NCBI RefSeq assembly: GCF_049532985.1
Contig: NZ_CP186693.1
Location: 2,852,001 to 2,916,000 of the forward strand
DNA: 64,000 nt
Direction: 5' to 3'
Source: Promicromonospora sp049532985
Lineage (GTDB): Bacteria; Actinomycetota; Actinomycetes; Actinomycetales; Cellulomonadaceae
Under the pieces are notes generated by a model, which worked only from the letters and a program-made list of their open reading frames with translations, was not told where the DNA came from and searched no databases. The position numbers were made by a program, and so were the translations under genes. This document shows, one piece after another, positions 31,249 to 39,891 of this stretch (position 1 is its first letter; every line of letters begins with the position of its first letter).

Positions 31249-32865
31249 TCACGACGTGCGCTTGACGTGCGCGGCCCACAGCACCGCGCCGACGGCGCAC
31301 ACCACCTGTGCCGCGACCACCGCCGGCGCGGCGGCCCCGGCAACCGCCGCCCAGGCGAGCGGCACGGTACCGAGCACCGTCAGGTCCAGGCCCCTGAGCT
31401 GGTGCAGCACCAGCCCCGTGGGCAGGGCGCCCGCCGGCGTCGCGATCATCGGCACGTCCCACGGCACCGGCCCGCGGTAGGCGGTCCGCACGGCGGCGGC
31501 GCCGAGCACGACGGCGGCCGGGACCGCGGTGGCGACCCACGCCCCGCCACCGGTCGCCACGGCGACCGCCAGCAGCACCACGGCGGCGCCCGCCGTCGGC
31601 CAGACCGTGCGGACCGCCCGGGTGCCCCGGGCGCCGAGCGGGACCAGCGCGTCCAGGCGCGGGTTCTCCCCCGCCGCCCGCGGGCCGACGGCGCTCGCTA
31701 CGGCCCCCGCGTAACCCAGCACTGCCAGGACCGCCCACAACCCGATCCCGTCGGCCAGCAACGGCACCTGGACGGCGACGGCGCCCGTCGCCGCGAGAGC
31801 CACCAGCCCCGCCAGCGCCGCGGACGAACGGGCCAGGAACGTGACGTCGGCGGCGAGCACCGCGCTGACGGGTCCGCGCGCCAGCCGGGGCACCCCGGCC
31901 AGGACGCGCGACGCCGTCGGGCCGGAGCTCAGCAGCGCGCGGCTCACGCCCCCGCTGTCGAGCGACAGCAGCGCCGCCGAGGCCTGCATGGCCGCCGAGG
32001 CCCGCGCCCGCAGGTCACCGGCGCGGAGCCGGTCGAGCCCCGCCGGCCAGGCCGCGAGGGCCGCCCCGCCCACGAGCGCCAGCGCCGCGGGCACGGGCCA
32101 CGGCACGGTCCAGGCCGCCCAGCCGGGCACCCACAGGGCCCCGGCCAGCCCCGCCACCGGCACGGCGGCGAGCAGCAGGGTCAGCACCTGCCCGAGCCGC
32201 GTGCCGGACGTGGTCCCGGCCACCTGGAGCAGGCCCGCGCCGGTCACGACGACGAGACCGAGCCCGCCACCGAAGGCGGCGTCGAGCAGGATCCCCACCG
32301 GGCTCACGCCGACGAACGCCGCAGGCAGCCCGCCCGCCACGACGCCGGCACCCGTGCCGGCCAGCACGGTCCGGACGAGCGACGGCGATGCCAGGCCGGT
32401 CCGCCCGGCGGGCGTGGGCAGCCACCACCGCACCCCCGCGGCCGGCAGCCCTGCCGGGCCGAGCCGCGTCGCGAGCACGGCCCCCGCGGCGACGGCGAGC
32501 GCGAGGACGAGCGCCTGGATCAGCCCGGGACCGAGCCCGAACCCCGTCGCGTCCGAGCCGAGCAGCTCGCGCACGGGTGCCCCGAAACCCCACACGTACA
32601 GGGCGACGAGCGTGAGCAGGATGGTCACCTCGCCCACGTCCGTCACCACCTGGCCGGTCTCGGGCGGCAGGTTGTGGGCTCGCACGCGCGCCGTGAGACG
32701 GCGCAGCTCGGCGCCGGTCAGTCGTTCGGCGTCGTCGCCGGCGAGGCGCGGAAGCGGCCCGACGGCCCCCGGCGCCCCGGCCGGGCCCGGCTCCACCGCC
32801 TCACCCGGGCCCGGCTCCGCCGCCGCGTCCGGTGCCCCGCCCGCCTCCGGCGTCCCGCCCGTCAC
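31249..32865 (-). CDS. DUF6297-like integral membrane protein, putative ABC transporter permease
   Basis: A 538-residue membrane protein with roughly ten to twelve Ala/Val/Leu/Gly-rich helices after a Gly/Pro/Ala head (1-40) and an amphipathic segment (RLTGELRR-type region). It resembles the actinobacterial DUF6297 family. Its GTG start (32865) overlaps the ABC ATPase stop in a GTGA junction, so the two proteins are made together and this is the likely membrane partner of that ATPase. The transported substrate is unknown. Internal Ala/Val repeats limit confident domain placement. Confidence 0.78.
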   Translation of the reverse strand: MTGGTPEAGGAPDAAAEPGPGEAVEPGPAGAPGAVGPLPRLAGDDAERLTGAELRRLTARVRAHNLPPETGQVVTDVGEVTILLTLVALYVWGFGAPVRELLGSDATGFGLGPGLIQALVLALAVAAGAVLATRLGPAGLPAAGVRWWLPTPAGRTGLASPSLVRTVLAGTGAGVVAGGLPAAFVGVSPVGILLDAAFGGGLGLVVVTGAGLLQVAGTTSGTRLGQVLTLLLAAVPVAGLAGALWVPGWAAWTVPWPVPAALALVGGAALAAWPAGLDRLRAGDLRARASAAMQASAALLSLDSGGVSRALLSSGPTASRVLAGVPRLARGPVSAVLAADVTFLARSSAALAGLVALAATGAVAVQVPLLADGIGLWAVLAVLGYAGAVASAVGPRAAGENPRLDALVPLGARGTRAVRTVWPTAGAAVVLLAVAVATGGGAWVATAVPAAVVLGAAAVRTAYRGPVPWDVPMIATPAGALPTGLVLHQLRGLDLTVLGTVPLAWAAVAGAAAPAVVAAQVVCAVGAVLWAAHVKRTS

Positions 32866-33542
32866 CGGAAGCCCGCCAGCACGCCCGGCGCCTCGGCCGG
32901 GTCGAGCAGCTCGGCGCCGTCGTCGGACAGGTGGAGCGCGCGGGCGCCCGTGGCCGCCAGCAGCCGGTCGTCGTGCGTGGCGTACAGCACCGCCGTCCCG
33001 GCGTCGGCCTCGGCGCGCAGCGTGTCGCCCAGGCGCGCGCGCATGGCGGTGTCGAGGCGCTGCTCGGGCTCGTCCAGGACCAGCAGGTCGCGGGGGCGCA
33101 CCAGGGCGCTCGCCAGCAGGAACCGGCGGCGCTGCCCCGAGGAGAGGGTGTGCGGCATGGCCCCGCCGTGCGCGGCGATGCCGACGTGGTCGAGCACCTG
33201 GTCGGTGACGGCCCCCGCGTCCGGCACGCCGTGCCCGCGTGCGGTGAGCACGAGGTGCTCGCGGACGGTGACGCCGGGGAAGAACGCGTCGTCGTCCAGC
33301 ACGCCCGCGACCCGGGCCCGGAAGCCGCGCTCGCGCTCGTCCACGACCCGCCCGAAGGCGCGGACGGTGCCGCTCAGGGGCTCCTGCAGTCCGAGCACGG
33401 TGCGCAGGAGCGTGGACTTGCCGGTGCCGTTGGTGCCGATCACCGCGACCACGTCGCCGGGTGCCACCGTGAGCGTGACCGGCGGGCAGACGGCGTTGCC
33501 GCCGTACCCGACCACCAGGTCGGACAGTTCGAGGAGCGTCAT
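32862..33542 (-). CDS. ABC transporter ATP-binding protein
   Basis: A 226-residue nucleotide-binding subunit: Walker A GTNGTGKST (about residues 34-42), a Q-loop in LGLQEPLSG, signature LSSGQRRR, Walker B LLVLDEPE and the H-loop His in YATHDDR. The ATG at 33542 gives MTLLELSDLVVGYGG; an upstream in-frame start at 33569 adds nine residues and is less likely. The downstream coupled DUF6297-like membrane protein is the probable permease. The type resembles ABC exporters or heme/antibiotic exporters with a single ATPase, but nothing identifies the cargo. It follows ribF by 41 bp and may be cotranscribed with it. Confidence 0.9.
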   Translation of the reverse strand: MTLLELSDLVVGYGGNAVCPPVTLTVAPGDVVAVIGTNGTGKSTLLRTVLGLQEPLSGTVRAFGRVVDERERGFRARVAGVLDDDAFFPGVTVREHLVLTARGHGVPDAGAVTDQVLDHVGIAAHGGAMPHTLSSGQRRRFLLASALVRPRDLLVLDEPEQRLDTAMRARLGDTLRAEADAGTAVLYATHDDRLLAATGARALHLSDDGAELLDPAEAPGVLAGFR

Positions 33543-33583
33543 GCCCGGCTCAACGTACGAGCGCCGCAAACGTCTCCGCGACC

Positions 33584-34579
33584 TCAGGTCCGGAGGATCT
33601 CACGGGAGCGTGCCACGTCGTCGTTCATCTGGGCGATCAGCGGCTCGATGCCGTCGAACCGCAGCGTGGGGCGCAGGTGGGCCACGAACTCCAGCACCAC
33701 GGTCTGGTCGTACAGGTCCAGGTCGGTGCGGTCGAGCACGTACGCCTCCACGCGGCGCTCGACGCCGTCGAAGGTCGGGTTGGTGCCCACGGAGATCGCG
33801 GCGGGCAGGATCTCCTCCTGCCCCCGGGCGCCCTCGTCCGCGCGCGTCGCCAGGCTCGCGCACGTCGCCGACGTGCCGCGACGCAGCCAGCCGGCGTAGA
33901 CGCCGTCGGCGGGGACGAGGCCCGTGATGTCGCCGAGGTTCGCGGTCGGGAAGCCCAGCTCCCGGCCCCGGGCGTCGCCGTGCACCACGGTGCCGCGCAC
34001 GAGGTGGGGGCGGCCGAGCACGTCGGCGGCCTGGCCGACGTCGCCCTCCGCGAGGAGCGCGCGCACCGCCGTCGACGACCAGCGCTGGTGCCCGTCGCCC
34101 GCCGAGTCGCCCACGTCCTCGATGGCGACCACCTCGAAACCGTGCTGCCCGCCGAGCTCGACCATGGTGGCCAGCGTGCCGGCGTTCTGCTTGCCGAAGC
34201 GCACGTCGTGCCCCACCACCACCGTCCGCGCCCGCAGGCCGTCGACGAGGTACCGGGAGACGAACTCCTCCGGCGTCTGGGCGGCGAAGTCGAGGGTGTA
34301 GTGCACCAGCAGCGTGGCGTCCAGGCCGGTGCGCTCCATGAGCGCCAGGCGGTCCTCCAGGCCCGTGATGAGCTCGGGCGCCGACTCGGGCCGGTGCACC
34401 GCCGACGGGTGCGGCTCGAACGTCACGGCGACGGCGCTCGCGCCGTCACCCCGGGCGAGCCGGAGGATGCGGTCGAGCACCGCCTGGTGGCCGCGGTGGA
34501 CGCCGTCGAAGTTGCCGATCGTCACCACGGATGGCCCGAATCCCGGGGGAACCTGCTCCAGGTCCGTCCACAGCTGCAC
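33584..34579 (-). CDS. ribF: Bifunctional riboflavin kinase/FAD synthetase
   Basis: Makes FMN and then FAD from riboflavin. The N-terminal nucleotidyltransferase domain has TIGNFDGVHRGHQAVLDR and FEPHPSAVHRP; the middle has STAVRALLAEGDVGQA and the C-terminal flavokinase domain has GRELGFPTANLG and the catalytic-site segment ISVGTNPTFDG. It contains an extra loop of about 20 residues after TSATCASLATRAD in the kinase domain. It is 331 residues, ATG at 34579. It ends the rimP-nusA-ylxR-infB-rbfA-truB-ribF transcription unit, 134 bp after truB. Confidence 0.95.
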   Translation of the reverse strand: MQLWTDLEQVPPGFGPSVVTIGNFDGVHRGHQAVLDRILRLARGDGASAVAVTFEPHPSAVHRPESAPELITGLEDRLALMERTGLDATLLVHYTLDFAAQTPEEFVSRYLVDGLRARTVVVGHDVRFGKQNAGTLATMVELGGQHGFEVVAIEDVGDSAGDGHQRWSSTAVRALLAEGDVGQAADVLGRPHLVRGTVVHGDARGRELGFPTANLGDITGLVPADGVYAGWLRRGTSATCASLATRADEGARGQEEILPAAISVGTNPTFDGVERRVEAYVLDRTDLDLYDQTVVLEFVAHLRPTLRFDGIEPLIAQMNDDVARSREILRT

Positions 34580-34713
34580 GCGGGTTGCTCCTCATGAATC
34601 AGGTGGCGCGGGGTGCGGGCGTCGCATCGCGCCGTCCCGCACCGAACGTCAAAAGCGTAGCCCGAGCCCGGCGGTGCCCCGTGCGCGGGACCACCCGGCG
34701 GCGCCCGGTCGCC

Positions 34714-35796
34714 TCAGTCGGCCGGTGCGAGCACCAGCACGGGCCGGGCCAGGTTCTCGCCGCGCCGGCGCGTGTCCTCCAGCAGCGCCACCAGCGTGCC
34801 CGACGGCGACAGCGCGGCCACCACCTCGGGCCGGCCGGACGGCTCCACCCACTGCCCGTAGCCCAGCGCCCGCACCTCGACCTCGTCGAGCCGGCGGACC
34901 GGGAAGGTGCCGCGGGCGGCGTCGGCCAGCGGGAGGGTGGCCAGGGTGCCGTCGGCGTCGGCCTGCGCCTCCAGTTCCTCCAGCGTGCGGGCACCGGTGA
35001 GGTCGTAGCCCCCCACGCGGGTGCGGCGCAGCGCGGTCAGGTGCCCGCCGGTGCCGAGCGCGGCCCCGAGGTCACGGGCCAGGGCACGCACGTAGGTGCC
35101 CGACGAGACGGTGACACGCACGTCCACGTCGATCACGGGCACCTCACGCGTCGGGACGCCGCCGGGGTCCGCGGCGGTCGGCGCGCGGCCCGGCTGCGCG
35201 GCGTCGCCCGGGGGAACGTCGTCCGGGTCCACGTAGACTTCGGCGAGGTCGCCGTCGGGCACCGCCGTCGTGGCCGTGCGGACGTCCAGCACCTCGAACC
35301 GGGACACCGTGACCGGCCGCGCCTGAAGCGTGACCTCCTCCCCGGCCCGGACGCGCGCGTAGGCGCGCCTGCCGTCCACCTTGATCGCGGACACGGACGT
35401 CGGCACCTGCAGGATGTCGCCCGTGAGCCCGGCGACCGCGGCGTCCAGCGCCGCCCGCTCCACGCGCCCGACCGCCTCCGGCCCGGCGACGGCCGCGACC
35501 GTGCCCTCGGCGTCGTCCGTCGTCGTGGCCACGCCGAGCCGGATCGTCGCGTCGTAGTCCTTGTCCGCGCCCACCACGTAGGTGAGCAGGCGGGTCGCCT
35601 TGCCGACACCGAGCACGAGCACGCCGGTCGCCATCGGGTCCAGCGTCCCCGCGTGCCCGATCTTCCGCGTCCCGGCGAGCCGCCGCATGCGCCCGACGAC
35701 GTCGTGGCTGGTCCAGCCCTGCGGCTTGTCGACGACGACGAACCCGTCGGCCGCCGTCGGACGACGGGTCTGCGCCTGCGGGGTGGGAGAAATCAT
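34714..35796 (-). CDS. truB: tRNA pseudouridine(55) synthase
   Basis: Modifies U55 of the T-loop in tRNAs. The catalytic Asp is in HAGTLDPMATGVLV, preceded by VVDKPQGWTSHDVVGRMRR; YDATIRLGVATTTDDAEG and VSSGTYVRALARDLG are further family motifs. At 360 residues it is about 50 longer than usual because of a Pro/Asp-rich insert (roughly 195-225) in the catalytic domain plus a C-terminal actinobacterial extension. ATG at 35796. It lies 70 bp downstream of rbfA in the translation operon. Confidence 0.95.
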   Translation of the reverse strand: MISPTPQAQTRRPTAADGFVVVDKPQGWTSHDVVGRMRRLAGTRKIGHAGTLDPMATGVLVLGVGKATRLLTYVVGADKDYDATIRLGVATTTDDAEGTVAAVAGPEAVGRVERAALDAAVAGLTGDILQVPTSVSAIKVDGRRAYARVRAGEEVTLQARPVTVSRFEVLDVRTATTAVPDGDLAEVYVDPDDVPPGDAAQPGRAPTAADPGGVPTREVPVIDVDVRVTVSSGTYVRALARDLGAALGTGGHLTALRRTRVGGYDLTGARTLEELEAQADADGTLATLPLADAARGTFPVRRLDEVEVRALGYGQWVEPSGRPEVVAALSPSGTLVALLEDTRRRGENLARPVLVLAPAD

Positions 35797-35866
35797 GGGT
35801 ACCAGTATCTCGCGGCTCAGGGGTGGCGCACGGCATCGGGGTCACCCGCGGGCGCGGGGCCCGGGG

Positions 35867-36304
35867 TCACTCCGCGTCGTCGTCCTCGCGCGGCTTCTTG
35901 TACGGGTCGGCCTCGCCGGCGTACTGGGCGCCGGCGCGCAGCGCCTCGAGCTCGGCGTCCCGCTTGCGGGCCTCGATCAGCGCCGCGTCGAGCGTGGCGG
36001 CGGTCTCGGGCACCGAGTCGAGGTGGAACTCGATGGTGGGCGTCAGGCGGATCCCCGTCTGCTTGCCCACCTCCGAGCGGATCAGGCCCGTGGCGCTCTT
36101 CAGCGCCGCGGCCGTGCCCGCCCGGTCCTCGTCCGAGCCGTACACCGTGTAGAACACCGAGGCGTTCTGCAGGTCTCCGGTGACCCGGACGTCCGTGACC
36201 GTCACGAAACCGAGGCGCGGGTCCTTGATCCGCGTGTCGATCATCTGCGCGACGATCACCTTGATGCGGTCGGCGAGCTTGCGTGCCCGCGGGTTGTCGA
36301 CCAT
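35867..36304 (-). CDS. rbfA: 30S ribosome-binding factor RbfA
   Basis: A KH-fold cold-adaptation and 30S maturation factor, 145 residues. Family stretches: ARKLADRIKVIVAQMIDTRI, KDPRLGFVTVTDVRVTGDLQ with FYTVYG, and LKSATGLIRSEVGKQTGIRL. The C-terminal tail is acidic and ends REDDDAE. The ATG at 36304 (MVDNPRARK) has AAAGGGAA about 10 nt upstream. A GAGTGC palindrome separates it from infB. Confidence 0.95.
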   Translation of the reverse strand: MVDNPRARKLADRIKVIVAQMIDTRIKDPRLGFVTVTDVRVTGDLQNASVFYTVYGSDEDRAGTAAALKSATGLIRSEVGKQTGIRLTPTIEFHLDSVPETAATLDAALIEARKRDAELEALRAGAQYAGEADPYKKPREDDDAE

Positions 36305-36324
36305 GAGTCTGTTCCCTTTCAGCG

Positions 36325-36382
36325 TGAGTGCGGGGTATCCGCACGGACCGGACCAGCCGGCCGGGCAGACACCCCGCACTCA
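36325..36382. repeat. GAGTGC palindrome, copy 2 (inside the infB-rbfA junction)
   Basis: TGAGTGCGGGGTATCCGC at 36325-36342 pairs with 36365-36382 (two mismatches, outer 12 bp perfect) over a 22-nt loop. It lies between the infB stop (15 bp away) and the rbfA ATG (21 bp away), in the middle of the operon. Confidence 0.75.
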
Positions 36383-36396
36383 ATGAACCATCAACG

Positions 36397-39348
36397 TCAG
36401 GCGCGCGGCTTCTCGCGCATCTCGAACGTCTCGATGGTGTCGCCCTCGACCACGTCGTTGAACGACCCGAGACCGATACCGCACTCGAAGCCCTCGCGGA
36501 CCTCCGTGACGTCGTCCTTCTCGCGGCGCAGCGACTCGATCGTGAGGTTGTCCCCCACCACCGTGCCGTTCCGCAGCACACGCGCCTTGGCGTTGCGGCG
36601 GATGGTGCCCGAGCGGACCACCGAACCGGCGATGTTGCCGAACTTCGAGGAGCGGAAGACCTGACGGATCTCCGCGGTCCCGAGCTGGACCTCCTCGTAC
36701 TCCGGCTTGAGCATGCCCTTGAGGGCCGCCTCGACGTCCTCGATCGCCTGGTAGATGACCGAGTAGAACTTGACGTCCACGCCCTCGCGCTCCGCCAGCT
36801 CCTCGACGCGCTCGCCGTACTTCACGTTGAAGCCGATGATCACGGCGCTGTCGACGGTGGCCAGGTTGACGTCGTTCTGCGTGATCGCACCGACACCGCG
36901 GTGGATGACACGCAGCTCGACCTCGTCGCCCACGTCGATCTTGAGCAGCGCGTCCTCCAGCGCCTCGACGGCACCGGACACGTCGCCCTTGAGGATGAGG
37001 TTGAGGCTCTCGACCTTGCCCTTCTTGAGCTCGGTGTCGAAGTCCTCGAGGCTGATCCGCTTGCGACGCTTGGCCAGCGTCGCGGCGCGCTCGGCCGCCT
37101 CGCGCTTCTCGGCGATCTGCCGAGCGGTCCGGTCGTCCGGCGCCACGAGGAACGTGTCGCCGGCGCTCGGGACGCTCGTCAGGCCCAGCACCTGCACCGG
37201 ACGGGCCGGCAGCGCGGCCTCGACCGAGTTGCCGTGCTCGTCGAACATCGCGCGGACACGGCCGTGGGCCGTACCGGCGACGATCGCGTCACCGACGTGC
37301 AGCGTGCCGGACTGGACCAGCACCGTGGCCACGGAACCGCGGCCCTTGTCGAGGTTGGCCTCGATGGCGACGCCGCGCGCGTCCTTGGTCGGGTTGGCGC
37401 GCAGGTCCAGCGAGGCGTCCGCCGTGAGCAGGACGGCCTCGATGAGGTCGTCGATACCGATGCCCGGCTTCGCCGCGACGTCGACGAACATGGTGTCGCC
37501 GCCGTACTCCTCGGCCACCAGGTTGTACTCGGTGAGCTGCTGACGGACCTTCGCCGGGTTGGCACCCTCGACGTCGATCTTGTTGACGGCGACCACGATC
37601 GGCACGCCGGCGGCCTGCGCGTGGTTCACGGCCTCGACCGTCTGCGGCATCACGCCGTCGTCGGCCGCGACCACGAGGATCGCGATGTCCGTGACCTGCG
37701 CACCACGGGCACGCATGGCGGTGAACGCCTCGTGACCCGGGGTGTCGATGAACGTGATGGCGCGCTCGACGCCCTCGTGCTCGTGCGTGATCTGGTAGGC
37801 ACCGATGTGCTGGGTGATGCCGCCGTGCTCGCCGGCCACCACGTCCGACTTGCGGATGGCGTCCAGCAGCTTGGTCTTACCGTGGTCGACGTGACCCATG
37901 ACGGTCACGACCGGCGGACGGGCGACCAGGTCGTCGTCGGACTCCCCGGCCTCCTCGGCCTCCAGGTCGATGTCGAAGGTGCCGAGCAGCTCGCGGTCCT
38001 CCTCCTCGGCCGAGACCATCTCGATCACGTAGCCGAGCTCGGCGGCCAGCGTGCCGAAGGTGTCCTCGTCCAGGGACTGCGTGGCCGTGGCCATCTCGCC
38101 CAGGTGGAACAGGACGGTCACGAGCGACGCGGGGTTCGCGTCGATCTTGTCCGCGAAGTCGTTCAGCGAGGCGCCGTGGCGCAGGCGCACGACCGTGCTG
38201 CCGTTGCCGCGAGGAACCTGCACGCCGCCGAGCGACGGGGCCTGCATCGCCTCGAACTCCTGGCGCTTCGCCCGGCGCGACTTGCGTCCGCGGACCGGCT
38301 TGCCGCCGGCGCGCCCGAAGGCACCCTGGGTCGCACCGCGACCACCGGCACCACGACGCGGGCCGCCGAAGCCGCCACCGCCACCGGGACGACCCGGGGC
38401 ACCGGCACCGGCGCCACCACCGGCACCACCCGGACGACCGCCGCCACCGGGGCGACCACGGCCGCCACCCGGCGCCGGGCGGTCACCCGGACGCGGCATC
38501 GAGGTCTTGCCCGGCATCATGCCGGGGTTCGGACGCGGACCGCCGCCACCACCGGGACGAGGGGCCGACGGACGGGGACCACCGGGGCGGGGGCCGCCCG
38601 AGCGCTCGCCGCTCGCGTCCGCACGCTCGGGGCGCTGCCCCGGGCGGGGCATGCCCTGGCTCGTCGCGAACGGGTTGTTGCCCGGACGCGGGTTGCCACC
38701 GGCAGGCCGGTCACCGGAACCTGCGCCCGGACGGCCGCGGCCGCCACCGGGACGGGGCATGCCCTGGCTCGTCGCGAACGGGTTGTTGCCCGGACGCGGC
38801 GTGCCGCCACCCGGACGGTCGCCGCCCGGACGCGGACCACGACCACCGTCACGCGCGGGACGCGCGCCCGAGGGCGCGGCACCCGGCTTCGGGGCACCGG
38901 GCCGCGGGGCCGCGGCCGGCTTCGGCGCACCCGGCTTGGGTGCGGCCGACGGCTTGGCCGACGCCGCGGGCGCGGCCGGGGCCTCGTCGGCGGCGGGAGC
39001 CGGAGCCGGGGCCGGGGTGGCCGGCGCAGGGCTGGCGGGAGCCGGAGCCGGAGCGGCCTCGGCCTTCGGGGGTGCCACGGGTGCCGGAGCAGGCGCGGCG
39101 GGCTTCTGCGCCGCGGGCTTCGCGGCGGGCTTGGGTGCGCTGGGTGCGGGCTTCGCCGCTGCGCCCTTGTCGGACGGGCCGGCAGCGCCACCGGCCGGGA
39201 ACTTGTCACGCATCGCACGCTCGACCGGCGCCTCGAGGGTCGAGGAGGCCGAACGGACGAACTCGCCTGCGGCCTTCAGCTCGGCCATCAGGGTCTTGCT
39301 CTCCACTCCGAGCTGCTTTGCAAGCTCGTGAACGCGGATCTTAGCCAC
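36397..39348 (-). CDS. infB: Translation initiation factor IF-2
   Basis: A 983-residue GTPase that delivers initiator tRNA to the 30S subunit. The start is the GTG at 39348 (MAKIRVHELAKQLGV, the usual IF2 N-domain), with CAGGAGAG just upstream; the ORF to 39369 is not needed. Residues 50-360 are Pro/Ala/Gly/Arg-rich low complexity, including a duplicated GNNPFATSQGMPRPG unit. The G domain begins near residue 484: MGHVDHGKTKLLDAIR, switch HGGITQHIGAYQI, DTPGHEAF and NKID. Domains II-IV follow in standard order to FECGIGLGSFNDVVEGD. Confidence 0.97.
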   Translation of the reverse strand: MAKIRVHELAKQLGVESKTLMAELKAAGEFVRSASSTLEAPVERAMRDKFPAGGAAGPSDKGAAAKPAPSAPKPAAKPAAQKPAAPAPAPVAPPKAEAAPAPAPASPAPATPAPAPAPAADEAPAAPAASAKPSAAPKPGAPKPAAAPRPGAPKPGAAPSGARPARDGGRGPRPGGDRPGGGTPRPGNNPFATSQGMPRPGGGRGRPGAGSGDRPAGGNPRPGNNPFATSQGMPRPGQRPERADASGERSGGPRPGGPRPSAPRPGGGGGPRPNPGMMPGKTSMPRPGDRPAPGGGRGRPGGGGRPGGAGGGAGAGAPGRPGGGGGFGGPRRGAGGRGATQGAFGRAGGKPVRGRKSRRAKRQEFEAMQAPSLGGVQVPRGNGSTVVRLRHGASLNDFADKIDANPASLVTVLFHLGEMATATQSLDEDTFGTLAAELGYVIEMVSAEEEDRELLGTFDIDLEAEEAGESDDDLVARPPVVTVMGHVDHGKTKLLDAIRKSDVVAGEHGGITQHIGAYQITHEHEGVERAITFIDTPGHEAFTAMRARGAQVTDIAILVVAADDGVMPQTVEAVNHAQAAGVPIVVAVNKIDVEGANPAKVRQQLTEYNLVAEEYGGDTMFVDVAAKPGIGIDDLIEAVLLTADASLDLRANPTKDARGVAIEANLDKGRGSVATVLVQSGTLHVGDAIVAGTAHGRVRAMFDEHGNSVEAALPARPVQVLGLTSVPSAGDTFLVAPDDRTARQIAEKREAAERAATLAKRRKRISLEDFDTELKKGKVESLNLILKGDVSGAVEALEDALLKIDVGDEVELRVIHRGVGAITQNDVNLATVDSAVIIGFNVKYGERVEELAEREGVDVKFYSVIYQAIEDVEAALKGMLKPEYEEVQLGTAEIRQVFRSSKFGNIAGSVVRSGTIRRNAKARVLRNGTVVGDNLTIESLRREKDDVTEVREGFECGIGLGSFNDVVEGDTIETFEMREKPRA
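38645..38799. repeat. Exact 47-bp direct repeat inside infB
   Basis: Bases 38645-38691 and 38753-38799 are identical over 47 bp, 108 bp (36 codons) apart, and encode the repeated unit RPGNNPFATSQGMPRP. The reading frame is kept. Confidence 0.9.
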
Positions 39349-39525
39349 ATCTCTCCTGTCTCGGTCCATCCCGGGACAGGGAGGACCGCCATTAGTACCA
39401 GGTACTCATCGCTGGGGACTCATCGGGTGCCCATCGGCTTCTGACCCGCTTCCTTGTCGACGATTCGCTAGGTTCGGCCGGACGCGCAGGGGCGCCCGGT
39501 CGGGACGGTCTTGCGGCCGGCGCAC

Positions 39526-39885
39526 TCACCGGCCGAGGTGTGCTCGTACCTCGGCCAGATCGACGGGGCCGTCGACGCGCAGTGCGCGGGACACGGCCCT
39601 ACGACGCTCGGCGAGCTCCAGGCACCGCGGCTCCGGGTGAACCCAGGCGCCGCGACCCGGCAGGCAGGCCCGGACATCGACGACGACGTGCCGTGGACCT
39701 GCCACCGCATCACCGTGCATCGAAGGGTCCGGCACCAGACGCAGGAGTGCAGACCGCTGGTCGCGCCCCCGGCATCCGACACACGTTCGCACCGGACCCT
39801 GGACGGGTGGTCCCGGATCAGGCACGGGGGAGGTCGAAAGACGGGCGCGTGGCCCAGACTCGGACAGTCTACCGCGCCGTCCCAC
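39526..39885 (-). CDS. ylxR: YlxR-family (DUF448) RNA-binding protein
   Basis: A small basic protein of the YlxR family, always between nusA and infB; it is implicated in transcription or RNase P modulation. The core VRTCVGCRGRDQRSALLRLV with its C-x-x-C pair and GRGAWVHPEPRCLELA (a GRGAWVH motif) is clear. The start is uncertain: the GTG at 39885 lies 6 bp after the nusA stop and suits coupled translation (119 residues), but GTG codons at 39825 and 39792 give shorter proteins that begin nearer the conserved core. No good Shine-Dalgarno is seen at any of them. The 177-bp gap to infB holds GC palindromic sequence only. Confidence 0.85.
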   Translation of the reverse strand: MGRRGRLSESGPRARLSTSPVPDPGPPVQGPVRTCVGCRGRDQRSALLRLVPDPSMHGDAVAGPRHVVVDVRACLPGRGAWVHPEPRCLELAERRRAVSRALRVDGPVDLAEVRAHLGR

Positions 39886-39891
39886 CTGGCG

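Noticed and set aside
29224..33927. Open frame of 1567 codons on the plus strand
   Set aside because: It lies opposite the peroxidase, DUF6297 and ABC genes and has shadow composition with no domain.
36328..39444. Open frame of 1038 codons on the plus strand
   Set aside because: Antisense to infB, whose low-complexity N-terminus keeps the opposite strand open.
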